Origin: Pseudomonas veronii
GTDB lineage: Bacteria > Pseudomonadota > Gammaproteobacteria > Pseudomonadales > Pseudomonadaceae
DNA: 64,000 bases
Direction of reading: 5' to 3'
Assembly (NCBI RefSeq): GCF_001439695.1
Contig: NZ_JYLL01000005.1
Span: forward strand, 124,001 to 188,000
Shown: piece after piece, positions 35,952-45,381 of the stretch
How the letters are laid out: each line of letters starts with the position of its first letter
Position numbering within the stretch: position 1 is the stretch's first letter
The notes under the pieces: generated by a model
What the model saw: only the letters and a program-made list of their open reading frames with translations
What the model was told of the DNA's origin: nothing
Database searches by the model: none
Position numbers and translations under genes: made by a program

Positions 35952-37280
35952 TTAGAACACGTTGATCGGATAGTCGACGATCACCCGGTATTCATCCACA
36001 TCCCGATCCACCGCCGAGTAGCCATTGCTGCCGCGGTTGGTCGCCCATTGCAGGCGCAGGGACAGATCCTTGGCGTTGCCGCCCTGCACCACGTATTTCA
36101 CGTCGATGTCCCGTTCCCAGTGCTTGGCGTCCTGGCTGTCGGCGCTGTACCAGGCGCTGTAGCCCCGACTGGTGGGATCGACTTTGCTCAGGTCGGTCTT
36201 ACCGCTGCTGTAGGACACGGCAGTGGTCAGGCCCGGCATGCCGAGGCCGATGAAGTCGTAGGCGTACTTGAGCTTCCACGACCGCTCGTTGGGGCCGTTG
36301 AAGTCCGAGTATTGCTGGGAGTTGTCCAGGTACACGCTGTCGCCCTGGGTGATGTAGTCGAACGGTGTGTTGCCGTTGACCCGCTGGTACGCGGCGGTGA
36401 CGCTGTGGCTGCCCACGGCTACGGTGAAATGCAGGCTGTAGGTGTTGTTGTCGATGTTACCCAGCAACGACTGGCCGCTGTCTTGGGTGTGGTAGTAGTG
36501 CAGGCCGGGGTTGAGGCTGACCAGGTCGTTCAGCGCGTAGGTGTAGTCCAGGTCGTAGTAGTACTGGTGCCACACATCCTTGAGTTCGGCGGCGTACAGG
36601 TTGCTGGTCAGTCCCGGCACGCCGCTGAACGACACGCCGGCCCAGTCCAGGTGCTGGCTGTCGGTGTGTTCCGGCAGTGTGCCGTAGCTGGTGCCGATGC
36701 GCTGGTGGCCGCTCTGGTTGTAGAGCTTGGTGAAGCTGGCCTGGCCGCCTTCGATCATCCAGCCGTCGAGGCTGTGGTTGGTCAGGCTTACGCCGCGAAA
36801 GGTCTGGGGCAGCATGCGGGTCATGCCGCCGGCGATCACCGGGTTGTTGAGGAACAGGTCGCCGGCTTTCAGTTCCGTGTCGAACGCGCGCATCTTCAAC
36901 GTGCCGCCTGCGGTGGAGAACGACCCCGGCGCCTTGCCGCTGCCTTGACTGTTGCCATACGGGAGGATGCTGGAGCCGTCGGTGCCGCCACCGCCGTCGA
37001 GCTTGAGGCCGAGCATGGCGTGGGCATCCAGGCCGAAACCGACGGTGCCCTGGGTGTAGCCGGATTCGAAGATGCCGAGAAAGCCCTGGCCCCATTCTTT
37101 GTTGTCATCGGTGTGGATGTCGTGACGGTCGCGGTTCATGTAGTAGTTGCGGGCGTTGAGCTTGAGGCTTGCGCCTTCGACGAAACCGTCGGTGGGGGTG
37201 GTGTCTGCTGCGTGGGCGAGGGGGGCGATCGTTGCTGTAATCGCGAGGAATAACGGGGTGAACGTCAGCGAGTTCTTCAC
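35952..37280 (-). CDS. OprD family outer-membrane porin
   Basis: 442 residues from a GTG start at 37280, with AAGGAG about 8 nt upstream. A TTG 21 nt earlier is open but lies at the ribosome site itself. The signal peptide ends at AHA near residue 25. [21 protein letters not shown] is the OprD-family opening, and the chain is rich in aromatic-ended beta strands, ending VDYPINVF. These 18-stranded porins take up basic amino acids, peptides or aromatic acids; the substrate here cannot be read from sequence. It is separated from the upstream operon by a terminator and a REP pair. Confidence 0.92.
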   Translation of the reverse strand: MKNSLTFTPLFLAITATIAPLAHAADTTPTDGFVEGASLKLNARNYYMNRDRHDIHTDDNKEWGQGFLGIFESGYTQGTVGFGLDAHAMLGLKLDGGGGTDGSSILPYGNSQGSGKAPGSFSTAGGTLKMRAFDTELKAGDLFLNNPVIAGGMTRMLPQTFRGVSLTNHSLDGWMIEGGQASFTKLYNQSGHQRIGTSYGTLPEHTDSQHLDWAGVSFSGVPGLTSNLYAAELKDVWHQYYYDLDYTYALNDLVSLNPGLHYYHTQDSGQSLLGNIDNNTYSLHFTVAVGSHSVTAAYQRVNGNTPFDYITQGDSVYLDNSQQYSDFNGPNERSWKLKYAYDFIGLGMPGLTTAVSYSSGKTDLSKVDPTSRGYSAWYSADSQDAKHWERDIDVKYVVQGGNAKDLSLRLQWATNRGSNGYSAVDRDVDEYRVIVDYPINVF

Positions 37281-37348
37281 CGGTGGAGCTCCTTTGGTCA
37301 AACGGAAACGGCCAATGTCGTGGGGGTGTGCCTGGCCTTTTTTGCGGC

Positions 37349-37378
37349 AAAAAAAAAGCCGCTGAAGTCAGCGGCTTT
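37349..37378 (-). terminator. Intrinsic terminator (minus strand) after the RND/two-component operon
   Basis: On the minus strand a stem AGCCGCTGA / TCAGCGGCT is followed by nine T. It lies in the 395-bp gene-free interval 37281-37675, downstream of the sensor kinase and just upstream of the OprD gene. It can insulate oprD from readthrough. The rest of the interval holds a REP pair and no gene. Confidence 0.85.
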
Positions 37379-37562
37379 AAGACAGATTCCCAGTGTAGAG
37401 CCCTGGAAAAAAGTCGAGGGAAATTCGGGTAAGCGGGTCAGCTGTCTTTGCCGTCGCGCTCATCGATGCGTCAAATTAACGCAGGCGAGCGCTGCGATAC
37501 AGAGTGTAACAAGATAATGACTGTTGCCCAAATCGCAACAGTCAGAGATTTAGCGCATGCCA

Positions 37563-37657
37563 ATGTGGGAGGGGGCTTGCCCCCGATAGCGGTGTATCAG
37601 TCACTGAAGTACTGACTGATCCGTCGCCATCGGGGGCAAGCCCCCTCCCACATTGGT
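37563..37657. repeat. REPIN: two inverted REP palindromes
   Basis: ATGTGGGAGGGGGCTTGCCC and its inverted partner bracket about 50 nt, just 19 nt beyond the stop of the sensor kinase. Same class as at 6330 and 48772. A typical extragenic position at the 3' end of an operon. Confidence 0.92.
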
Positions 37658-37675
37658 CTGAAGTGTTCTCAAGCG

Positions 37676-39040
37676 TTAGACCGGCAGGGTAATACCGAAG
37701 GTGTTGCCGCCGGCGTCACTGCGCACGAATACATCGCCGCCATGCATCAGCGCAATCGCCTTGACGATGGCCAGCCCCAGCCCATGGTTGGCGCCACTGT
37801 TGCTGCGCGATGCGTCCACCCGATAGAAGCGTTCGAACAGCCGAGGCAGGTGCTCGCTGGCAATCGCGTCGCCGGGGTTGGTCACGGCGATCGCCACCTG
37901 ATGCTCCCGCACGTCGATGTTCACCGCGATGACCTGCCCTGGCGCGGTGTGCTGCACCGCGTTGCTCAGCAGGTTGATCAGTGCGCGGCGCAGGTGGGCT
38001 CTTTCGATCTGCACCTGGGCGTCGCCGTGGACGTGCACCCGGACCTGGGCGTCTTCGAGGATGAAGTCCAGGTAGTCGAGGGTGGTCGCCACTTCGTCGG
38101 CCAGGGAGCTTTCGATCAGCTTGGTGGCCTTGCTGCCCTGGTCGGCGCTGGCGAGGAACAGCATGTCGTTGATGATCGAACGCAGGCGCTCCAGTTCTTC
38201 CAGGTTCGATTGCAGCACCTCGAAATAATGTTCGGCCGAGCGCCCGCGTGTCAGGGCCACCTGGGTCTGGCCGATCAGGTTGGTCAGGGGCGAGCGCAGT
38301 TCATGGGCGACGTCGGCATTGAACGATTCCAGGCGCGAGTAGGCCTGTTCGACGCGGTCCAGGGTGGCGTTGAACGAGTTGACGAACTGACGCAACTCCG
38401 GCGGCAGCGGCGACAGTTGCAGGCGCCCGGAGAGTTTCGGCGGTGCGAGTTTCTGCGCTTCGTCCGAGAGTTTGCTCAGCGGCTTGAGGCCGATGCGCGA
38501 GACCCAGAACCCCAGCAGCGCCGCCAGCACCACGCCGATAAACGCCAGGCTGATCAGCGCCACCAGCAAGTGGTGCTGGGTGGCGCGGAAGTTTTCGGTG
38601 TCGATGGCGATCATGAAGCGCAACGGCGGGCGCTGGTCCTGGGCGGGGAACTGGCTCACCAGCACCTTGAACGGTTCGGTGTGATTGGCCAGGCGCAAGT
38701 CGCGCTTGCCGGTCGGGCCGGTGGCGAAGGCGCGGATCTGTGCGTCCGGGCTGCCATATTCGTAGTTCGGGTCGCTGCTCACCACCCAGAAACGGATGCG
38801 CTTGTCTTCCTCGGCCAACAACTTGAGTTTGGCCTTGATCTTGGTCCAATGCTCCGGCGTGCCGAAGCGCTTCACCGAGGACTCCAACACGCTGTAGCGC
38901 GCATCCAGTTCGGCCTCGGGTAACAGGCCCAAGCCACGGTCCACCTGCTGATAGAGCGCGCCGCCGATCAACAGGAAGATCAGCAGCGCCACCAGGGTGA
39001 ACATGCCGCTCAAGCGCAGCGCGATGGAGTTAGTTGACAC
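37676..39040 (-). CDS. Heavy-metal-type sensor histidine kinase (CusS/CopS-like)
   Basis: 454 residues from a GTG start at 39040, which overlaps the end of the response-regulator gene by 11 nt. The frame is open upstream, but that part is the shadow of the regulator. It has two membrane segments (about 12-30 and 158-180) around a periplasmic sensor, then HAMP. The HisKA domain has His246 in DVAHELRSPLTN, and the HATPase has NLLSNAVQHT and GLGLAIVKAIA. It most resembles the heavy-metal sensor kinase group (CusS, CopS, IrlS). It should phosphorylate the regulator encoded just upstream. The signal may be a metal or an RND substrate; I cannot decide which. Confidence 0.92.
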   Translation of the reverse strand: MSTNSIALRLSGMFTLVALLIFLLIGGALYQQVDRGLGLLPEAELDARYSVLESSVKRFGTPEHWTKIKAKLKLLAEEDKRIRFWVVSSDPNYEYGSPDAQIRAFATGPTGKRDLRLANHTEPFKVLVSQFPAQDQRPPLRFMIAIDTENFRATQHHLLVALISLAFIGVVLAALLGFWVSRIGLKPLSKLSDEAQKLAPPKLSGRLQLSPLPPELRQFVNSFNATLDRVEQAYSRLESFNADVAHELRSPLTNLIGQTQVALTRGRSAEHYFEVLQSNLEELERLRSIINDMLFLASADQGSKATKLIESSLADEVATTLDYLDFILEDAQVRVHVHGDAQVQIERAHLRRALINLLSNAVQHTAPGQVIAVNIDVREHQVAIAVTNPGDAIASEHLPRLFERFYRVDASRSNSGANHGLGLAIVKAIALMHGGDVFVRSDAGGNTFGITLPV

Positions 39041-39707
39041 CGCGGTTCTCCAGCACATAACCCATGCCACGGATGGTGTGCAGCAGCTTCTGTTCGAACG
39101 GCCCGTCGAGCTTGGCGCGCAGGCGTTTGATCGCGACTTCGACCACGTTGGCGTCGCTGTCGAAGTTGATGTCCCAGACCATCTCCGCGATGGCGGTCTT
39201 GGACAGGATCTCACCCTGGCGCCGCGCCAATACGCTGAGCAGCGAGAACTCCTTGGCGGTCAGGTCCAGGCGCACGCCGTTGCGGCTGGCCTTGCGGCTG
39301 ATCAGGTCGATCCACAGGTCGGCGACCGTCACCTGCACCGGTTCGTGCCCGCCACTGCGGCGGGTCAGGGCTTGCAGGCGCGCCACCAGCTCCAGGAACG
39401 AAAACGGCTTGCCCAGGTAATCGTCGGCGCCTTCACGCAGGCCGCGAATGCGGTCTTCCACGCGCTCGCGGGCGGTGAGCATGATCACCGGCGTTTGCTT
39501 GCGCGCGCGCAGGGCACGCAACACGCCGAAGCCGTCGAGACCGGGCAGCATCACGTCGAGCACGATCACCGCGTAATCGTTTTCCAGCGCCAGGTGCAAA
39601 CCTTCGACGCCTTCACGCGCCACGTCGACGGTGTAGCCTTGCTCCGTCAGGCCGCGATGCAGGTAGTCCGCGGTTTTTTCTTCATCTTCAACGATCAGTA
39701 CGCGCAT
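39030..39707 (-). CDS. OmpR/CusR-type response regulator
   Basis: 225 residues. The receiver domain has the phospho-acceptor Asp51 (VLDVMLPGLDG) and Lys in GKPFSF. A winged-helix DNA-binding domain with VVEVAIKRLRAKLDG follows. It matches the CusR/CopR/CzcR heavy-metal regulator group. It starts 9 nt after the RND transporter stop and overlaps the sensor gene by 11 nt, so it is part of one four-gene operon with the pump. The TGACA-N4-TGTCA palindrome at 44058-44073 is its likely target. Confidence 0.94.
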   Translation of the reverse strand: MRVLIVEDEEKTADYLHRGLTEQGYTVDVAREGVEGLHLALENDYAVIVLDVMLPGLDGFGVLRALRARKQTPVIMLTARERVEDRIRGLREGADDYLGKPFSFLELVARLQALTRRSGGHEPVQVTVADLWIDLISRKASRNGVRLDLTAKEFSLLSVLARRQGEILSKTAIAEMVWDINFDSDANVVEVAIKRLRAKLDGPFEQKLLHTIRGMGYVLENRGVN

Positions 39708-39716
39708 GACCCCGCC

Positions 39717-42700
39717 TTAATGTGTGGTCGCCAACGCGGGCGTTGGTGTGGGCCGGTGGAAAAACCGCTCAAGGTACAAGTATATGATCGGCGTGGTGAA
39801 CAGCGTCAGCGCCTGGCTCACCAGCAAGCCGCCGACCACCGCGATCCCCAGCGGTTGGCGCAACTCGGCACCGGGGCCTGCGCCGAGCATCAGCGGTACG
39901 GCGCCGAGCAGGGCGGCGAGGGTGGTCATGATGATCGGCCGGAACCGCGTGACGCAGGCTTCGTAGATCGCTTCCTCCGGCGGCAGGCCTCTGACCCGCT
40001 GGGCTTCGAGGGCGAAGTCGATCATCAGGATGCCATTCTTCTTCACGATGCCGATCAGCAACACCAGGCCGATCAGGGCCATGATCGAAAAGTCCTGCCC
40101 CAGCAGCCACAACATGATCAACGCGCCCAAGCCAGCCGAGGGCAGGGTGGAAATGATCGTCAGCGGGTGGACGAAACTTTCGTACAGCACGCCGAGAATG
40201 ATGTACACCGCCACCAGCGCCGCGAGGATCAGCCACGGCTGGCTGGCCAATGAACTCTGGAACGCCTGGGCCGCGCCCTGGAAGTTGCCGAGGATGGTGG
40301 CCGGCATGCCGATTTCGTTCTTGGCCTGGTTGAGCATGATCACCGCATCCCCCAACGCCACGCCGGGCGCCAGGTTGAACGACAGGTTGGCCGCCGGGAA
40401 CATGCCGTCATGGCTGATGGACAGCGGGCCCACGCTGGGCGGGTCGACCTTGGCCAGGGCCGACAACGGCACCATCTCGTTGGTCAGCGGCGAGCGCAGA
40501 TAGAAGTAATTGAGGCTTTCGGCTTTGCCGCGTTGCTGGGTATCGAGTTCCAGCACCACTTGGTATTGGTTGATTTCGGTCTGGAACTCGTTGATCTGGC
40601 GCTGGCCGAACGCGTCGTACAACGCCTGGTCGACATCGGTGGCGGTCAGGCCGAAGCGCGCGGCGGCCTGGCGGTCGATGCTGATGTGGGTGATGCTGCC
40701 GCCCAGTTGCAGGTCGTTGGACAGGTCGCGAAACGCCGGGTTGGCGCGCAGTTTTTCGGTGAGGCGCTGGGTCCAGGTATTCAATGTCGCGCCGTCGTTG
40801 CTCTTGAGCACGTACTGGTACTGGGCGCGGCTGGGGCCGGAGCTGAGGTTGATGTCCTGGCCAGCGCGCAGGTACAGCACGATGCCCGGCACCTTCGCCA
40901 GTTTCGAGCGGATGCGGTCGATGAACTGGCTGGCGGACACGTCGCGATCGCCGCGGTCTTTCAAGGCGATCCAGAAACGGCCGTTGGCGATGGTCTGGTT
41001 GCTGCCGGTGACGCCCACCGAATGGGAAAACGTTGCCACCGCCGGGTCAGCCTTGATGATCTCGGCCAGGGCCTTGTGCTTGGCGACCATGTCCGGGAAC
41101 GACACATCGGCCGCCGCTTCGCTGGTGCCGAGCACGAAGCCGGTGTCCTGCACCGGGAAAAAACCCTTGGGGATGAACACGTAGCCGACCACCGCCAGCG
41201 CCAGCGTGACCACGAAGATCGCCAGCATGCTGCGTTGATGGACCAGGGCGCGGCGCAGGTTGCGCGCATAGCCGGCCAGCAGGCGTTCGCTGAAACCGGG
41301 CTTGGCGTGGGCCGGATGGGTCGGGGCGCGCATGAACAGCGCCGCGAGGGTCGGCGCCAGGGTCAGCGAAACCACCACCGAAATCAGGATGGTCGAGGTC
41401 GCCGTCAGTGCGAATTCCTTGAACAGGCGCCCGACCACGCCGCCCATGAATAGCAGCGGAATGAACGCCGCCACCAGCGAGAAGCTGATGGACACCACGG
41501 TAAAGCCAATCTCGCCGGCGCCCTTGATCGCCGCTTCACGCTTGCCCAGCCCGGCTTCGAGATGGCGGTGAATGTTCTCCACCACCACGATCGCATCGTC
41601 CACCACAAAGCCCACGGCGATGACGATCGCCACCAGGGTCAGGTTGTTCAGGCTGAAGCCCATCAGGTACATCAGGGCGAAGCTGGCGATCAGCGACACC
41701 CCGAGCACGCTCGACACAATCAACGTCGCCGACAGCTGGCGCAGGAACAACGCCATCACCGCCACCACCAGCAGCACGGCGATCAGCAGGGTCACTTCCA
41801 CTTCATGCAGGGAGGCGCGGATGGTCTTGGTGCGGTCGCTCAACACGCTGACCTGCACCGACGCCGGCAGCATGGCCTGCAGGCGCGGCAGTTGCGCTTG
41901 AATGCGGTCGACGGTCTCGACAATGTTCGCGCCGGGCTGGCGCGAGATCACCAGGTTGACCCCCGGGGTGTCGCCGGACCAGGCTTGTACGTAGGCGTTT
42001 TCCGAGCCGTTGATGACTTTAGCGATATCGCGCAGTTGAACCGGCGCGCCATTCTTGTAGGACACGATCAGTTGGGCGTAGTCCCCGGGCTGAAACAGCT
42101 GGTCGTTGGTCGACAGCGTCGACACGCTGTTCTCCCCGTAGATCGCGCCTTTGGCCAGGTTCAGGCTCGACTGCTGGATCGCCACGCGGATGTCGGCCAG
42201 GGTCAGGCCGATGGCCGCGAGCTTGTCGGGCGAAGCCTGCACGCGAATCGCCGGACGTTGCTGGCCGGTGATGTTGATCTGGCCGACGCCGTCGATCTGG
42301 CTGATCTGCCGTGCCAGCAGGGTTTCCACGTAATCGCTCAGCTCGGTGCTGGGCATGCTGTCGGAACTGACGCTGAGGATCAGCACCGGGCTGTCTGCCG
42401 GGTTGACCTTCTTCCAGGTCGGCAGGGTCGGCATATCCCTGGGTAGCTTGCCGGAAGCGGTGTTGATCGCCGCCTGGACTTCCTGGGCGGCGGTGTCGAT
42501 GCTCTTGTTCAGGGTGAATTGCAGGGTCAAGAGGCTGGAGCCCAAGGCGCTGCTGGAGGTCATCTGGGTCATGCCGGGGATGGCGCTGAATTGCACCTCC
42601 AGCGGCGTGGCCACCGACGAGGCCATGGTGTCCGGGCTGGCGCCGGGCAGTTGCGCGCTGACCTGGATTGTCGGAAATTCCGCTTCCGGCAGCGGGGCGA

Positions 42701-42812
42701 TGGCCAGTTGCGGGAAGGCAATCAGCCCGAGCAACACCAGGGCGAAGGTCAGCAGCAGGGTCGCGACCGGGTGGTCGACGCACCACGCCGACGGCGAGCG
42801 GCTGGCGTTCAT
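39717..42812 (-). CDS. RND efflux transporter, inner-membrane pump (HAE-1, MdtB/MdtC-like)
   Basis: 1031 residues with twelve predicted membrane segments and two large periplasmic loops, normal for RND pumps. DHPVATLLLTFALVLLG starts segment 1. The proton-relay region AIVIAVGFVVDDAIVVVENI in the fourth segment contains the Asp pair typical of drug/proton antiport. It lacks the charged residue signature of the heavy-metal CzcA group as far as I can see, so a multidrug substrate fits better. It overlaps the adaptor gene by 4 nt. Only one pump gene is present, unlike the two-pump MdtABC/MuxABC systems, and no outer-membrane factor is in this operon. Confidence 0.93.
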   Translation of the reverse strand: MNASRSPSAWCVDHPVATLLLTFALVLLGLIAFPQLAIAPLPEAEFPTIQVSAQLPGASPDTMASSVATPLEVQFSAIPGMTQMTSSSALGSSLLTLQFTLNKSIDTAAQEVQAAINTASGKLPRDMPTLPTWKKVNPADSPVLILSVSSDSMPSTELSDYVETLLARQISQIDGVGQINITGQQRPAIRVQASPDKLAAIGLTLADIRVAIQQSSLNLAKGAIYGENSVSTLSTNDQLFQPGDYAQLIVSYKNGAPVQLRDIAKVINGSENAYVQAWSGDTPGVNLVISRQPGANIVETVDRIQAQLPRLQAMLPASVQVSVLSDRTKTIRASLHEVEVTLLIAVLLVVAVMALFLRQLSATLIVSSVLGVSLIASFALMYLMGFSLNNLTLVAIVIAVGFVVDDAIVVVENIHRHLEAGLGKREAAIKGAGEIGFTVVSISFSLVAAFIPLLFMGGVVGRLFKEFALTATSTILISVVVSLTLAPTLAALFMRAPTHPAHAKPGFSERLLAGYARNLRRALVHQRSMLAIFVVTLALAVVGYVFIPKGFFPVQDTGFVLGTSEAAADVSFPDMVAKHKALAEIIKADPAVATFSHSVGVTGSNQTIANGRFWIALKDRGDRDVSASQFIDRIRSKLAKVPGIVLYLRAGQDINLSSGPSRAQYQYVLKSNDGATLNTWTQRLTEKLRANPAFRDLSNDLQLGGSITHISIDRQAAARFGLTATDVDQALYDAFGQRQINEFQTEINQYQVVLELDTQQRGKAESLNYFYLRSPLTNEMVPLSALAKVDPPSVGPLSISHDGMFPAANLSFNLAPGVALGDAVIMLNQAKNEIGMPATILGNFQGAAQAFQSSLASQPWLILAALVAVYIILGVLYESFVHPLTIISTLPSAGLGALIMLWLLGQDFSIMALIGLVLLIGIVKKNGILMIDFALEAQRVRGLPPEEAIYEACVTRFRPIIMTTLAALLGAVPLMLGAGPGAELRQPLGIAVVGGLLVSQALTLFTTPIIYLYLERFFHRPTPTPALATTH

Positions 42813-43975
42813 GGTTGCACCTTGGCGTCGACGGTCTGGATCACTTGCGGCGGTTCTTTGAGCACGTCGACCCGAGCGCCGGCCTTGAGCCGCGACTGGC
42901 CATCGCTGACGAGCACATCACCGGCCTGTACGCCTTTGATGAGCGTCACGTCGCTGTTCTGGTAGGTGACCTGCACCGGCACCACCTCCACCTTGTCGCC
43001 GTTGACCCGGTACACAAAGTGCGCGTCCAGGCCGCGTTGCACCACGGTCGGCGGCACCACCAGGGCGTTTTTGTCGAGGCCGGTCTGGATCTTGATGGTC
43101 ACCAGTTGCCCCGGCCACAGGCGCTGCGTGGCGTTATTGAACTCGGCCTTGGCGCGCAGGGTGCCGGTGGTGGAACTGATCTGGTTGTCGATCAGGCTCA
43201 GGTGGCCTTCACCGAGCAGGTCGCCGGTCTGGCCGTCGGTGTCGGCGCCCAGGTAGGCGTCGACGCTGGCTGGGGTAGGGGCCGCGATCAGGCTTTGCAG
43301 AGTGGGCAGCATCTGTTGCGGCAGGGAAAATTCGACGGCAATCGGGTCGATCTGCGTCACCGAGAACAGCCCCTGGGCATCGCTCGTGCGCAGGAAGTTG
43401 CCTTCATCCACCGTGCGAATCCCTACGCGGCCGCTGACCGGCGAGCGAATCTGAGTGTAGGAAAGCTGCACCTTTGCCGCATCAATCGCCGCCTGATTGC
43501 CCTGGACGGTGGCATTGAGTTGGTTGACCAACGCCTGTTGCTGGTCATAGGTCTGCTTGGACACGCCGTCGTCGACACTCAATGCCTTGTAGCGCTTGAG
43601 GTTGATCAGCGCGACTTGCAACTGCGCCTGGTTTTCCGCCAACAGCGCCTTGGCCTGCTCGAGGCTGGCGCGGATCGAGCGGTCATCGATGGTCGCCAAC
43701 AGGTCCCCGGCCTTGACCTGCTGGCCTTCCTTGACCAGCAATCGGGTGAGGATGCCGTCGACCTGTGGGCGGATCACCACGCTGTGCAACGACAGCACCG
43801 TCCCAATGCCGCTGACGAAACGCGGGATGTCCTGTTGCGCCACGCTCACCACCCGTACCGGGATCGCTGTCGGCGCCGCCAGTTTGGGTTTGGCCGGCCG
43901 CGTCAGGGCCCAGGCTGCAATCGCCAGCACCACGAGGACTCCGACGATCAGCGCGGTTTTTCGTTGAATTTGCAT
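42809..43975 (-). CDS. RND periplasmic adaptor (membrane fusion protein, MdtA-like)
   Basis: 388 residues. It has one N-terminal membrane anchor (about 7-25), the lipoyl half-motif VIRPQVDGILTRLLVKEGQQVKAGDLLATID, a coiled-coil hairpin (about 100-165), then RSPVSGRVGIRTVDEGNFL and beta-barrel parts. It is the first gene of the operon adaptor-pump-regulator-kinase. The intergenic region upstream (43976-44190) is divergent from the 77-residue protein gene and carries a perfect palindrome. Confidence 0.93.
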   Translation of the reverse strand: MQIQRKTALIVGVLVVLAIAAWALTRPAKPKLAAPTAIPVRVVSVAQQDIPRFVSGIGTVLSLHSVVIRPQVDGILTRLLVKEGQQVKAGDLLATIDDRSIRASLEQAKALLAENQAQLQVALINLKRYKALSVDDGVSKQTYDQQQALVNQLNATVQGNQAAIDAAKVQLSYTQIRSPVSGRVGIRTVDEGNFLRTSDAQGLFSVTQIDPIAVEFSLPQQMLPTLQSLIAAPTPASVDAYLGADTDGQTGDLLGEGHLSLIDNQISSTTGTLRAKAEFNNATQRLWPGQLVTIKIQTGLDKNALVVPPTVVQRGLDAHFVYRVNGDKVEVVPVQVTYQNSDVTLIKGVQAGDVLVSDGQSRLKAGARVDVLKEPPQVIQTVDAKVQP

Positions 43976-44057
43976 GGAAGTGAGGTGCCAGGGCAGAGGA
44001 ACGGAAGAGTGAGGTGTCTTTATAGCCCGTCAACCCGGTCAGCAAGGTGACTGCTAA

Positions 44058-44073
44058 CTGACAGCGCTGTCAG
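44058..44073. promoter_or_regulatory. Perfect 16-bp palindrome, candidate CusR-like operator
   Basis: CTGACAGCGCTGTCAG is a perfect palindrome 83 nt upstream of the adaptor start and 118 nt before the divergent small-protein gene. E. coli CusR recognises a TGACA-N4-TGTCA-type box, and the operon encodes a CusR-like regulator. Autoregulation of the efflux operon is therefore likely. It could also act on the gene at 44191. Confidence 0.65.
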
Positions 44074-44190
44074 TAAACGCCGACCATTCGTACAGGCGGT
44101 GGTTAAAGATCCTGAGGGCGCAGGTATACTGCGCGCCAGTGTGGCCCGCAAGCTGGCCCCGCATCAATTTTTGCCTGCTCCGGAGCTTCC

Positions 44191-44424
44191 ATGACTTCCC
44201 CGACACATCCCCCTGTTGAAGCGGCCGACCTCGTCGATCCGGCCAGCGCTGAAAGCGTTGAAAAAACCGAGATCCCGGCGTTCAAGTTTCCGTTCAAACC
44301 GGGTGAACTGGCCGGGGCCAAGAATGCCGCCCAGCCGTGGTACAAGAACGGCGCCAAGAACGGGCATACCAAGTCCCCGGGCATGGCGCCGCCGGGCACC
44401 CGTCGTTCGATGGGTAAACGCTGA
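44191..44424 (+). CDS. Small conserved-looking protein, 77 residues, function unknown
   Basis: ATG at 44191 with GGAG 6 nt upstream. The N-terminal half is acidic and Pro-rich. The C-terminal half has FKFPFKPGE, PWYKNGAKNGH and ends GTRRSMGKR, strongly basic and Gly-rich. There is no signal peptide or membrane segment. It resembles small Pseudomonas hypothetical proteins I have seen with the PWYKNG segment, but I assign no function. The basic tail could bind nucleic acid. The third-position GC pattern supports coding. It is divergent from the RND operon. Confidence 0.7.
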   Translation: MTSPTHPPVEAADLVDPASAESVEKTEIPAFKFPFKPGELAGAKNAAQPWYKNGAKNGHTKSPGMAPPGTRRSMGKR

Positions 44425-44592
44425 GAATAATAAGTCGCACGCTGTGTCGACTATTGCCTACAACGTCTGCTGAAATTTCTGATTGTAGGGCCACGACCGT
44501 TTCTTGAAAGCTTGCACAGCCTCCGTGCCGCCCCGGCGTTTTCCGTCGGTGCGGGAGGGTGAGGTTGGACTTTCCGGAAAAGGACGTTTCCT

Positions 44593-45381
44593 GTGGCTCT
44601 GATACACATTTGTGCCGTGCTCGCGTTATTGCTGGCGGCCGATAACGTTGCCGCCGGTGAGTCGCCACGGCGCGAGATCCGTTTCGCCGTCGCTGCGCAA
44701 TTCTCGCCTTTCCAGAGCCGCAACCCGCAAGGCCAGTTGGTCGGCCTGAACATCGACCTGGGTAACGCCCTGTGCGTGCAGTTGAATGTGCGCTGCACCT
44801 GGGTCGACCAGGTGCTGGTGGAAAACTTCCCGGCCCTGGAGGCCCGGCAGTTCGACGCAATCATGGGCATGGCGCCCACGTCGATGCGTCGGCGCTGGGT
44901 CAACTTCACCGATGAGCTGTATCCGTTCACCACGCGCCTGGTCGCCCGCAGAACATCCGGCCTGCTGCCGACCGTGCGGTCGCTCAAGGGCAAGCGTGTC
45001 GGGGTGTTGCTGGGCAGTAATCGCGAAGCCTTCGCCCGAGCGCGGTGGGCGCCCAAGGGCGTTATCGTCAAGAGCTTCTGGCTCAATGACGAACTGATTC
45101 GCAGCCTGGTGGCGGGGGATATCGATGCGACCCTGCAAGGCACCGTGGAAATCCGTGAGGTGCTGCTCGATACCGTCGATGGTCAGGACTTTGACTTCCT
45201 CGGCCCCGCCATTTCGGCCGAACTCCTGGGCAGCGGCGTGGCGATCGCGGTGCGCAAGCCCGATACCGCCTTGCGCAATGCCCTCAACTGCGCCCTTGAA
45301 CAACTGATGCAAAGCGGCGAATACCAACGGATCATTCAGCCCTACCGCCTGGATGCCGTTTCCGTCGCGCCCAACGACTAG
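44593..45381 (+). CDS. Periplasmic solute-binding protein, family 3 (amino-acid type)
   Basis: 262 residues from a GTG start with AAGGA upstream. The signal peptide ends at VAA near residue 21. The SBP_bac_3 pattern is clear: REIRFAVAAQFSPFQSRNPQG, then GLNIDLGNALC, FDAIMGMAPTSMRRRWVNFT and LKGKRVGVLLGSN. It is most like the binding proteins of lysine/arginine/ornithine-type ABC importers. No permease or ATPase gene is adjacent, so it is an orphan that may feed another transporter or a sensor. The gene-free 168 nt before it shows nothing else clear. Its stop overlaps the convergent YkgJ-family gene by 4 nt. Confidence 0.87.
   Translation: MALIHICAVLALLLAADNVAAGESPRREIRFAVAAQFSPFQSRNPQGQLVGLNIDLGNALCVQLNVRCTWVDQVLVENFPALEARQFDAIMGMAPTSMRRRWVNFTDELYPFTTRLVARRTSGLLPTVRSLKGKRVGVLLGSNREAFARARWAPKGVIVKSFWLNDELIRSLVAGDIDATLQGTVEIREVLLDTVDGQDFDFLGPAISAELLGSGVAIAVRKPDTALRNALNCALEQLMQSGEYQRIIQPYRLDAVSVAPND

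Noticed and set aside
35919..37253. A 444-codon plus-strand open frame opposite the OprD porin gene
   Set aside because: The porin frame has a signal peptide and family motifs; the opposite frame is Val/Gly/His-rich without motifs.
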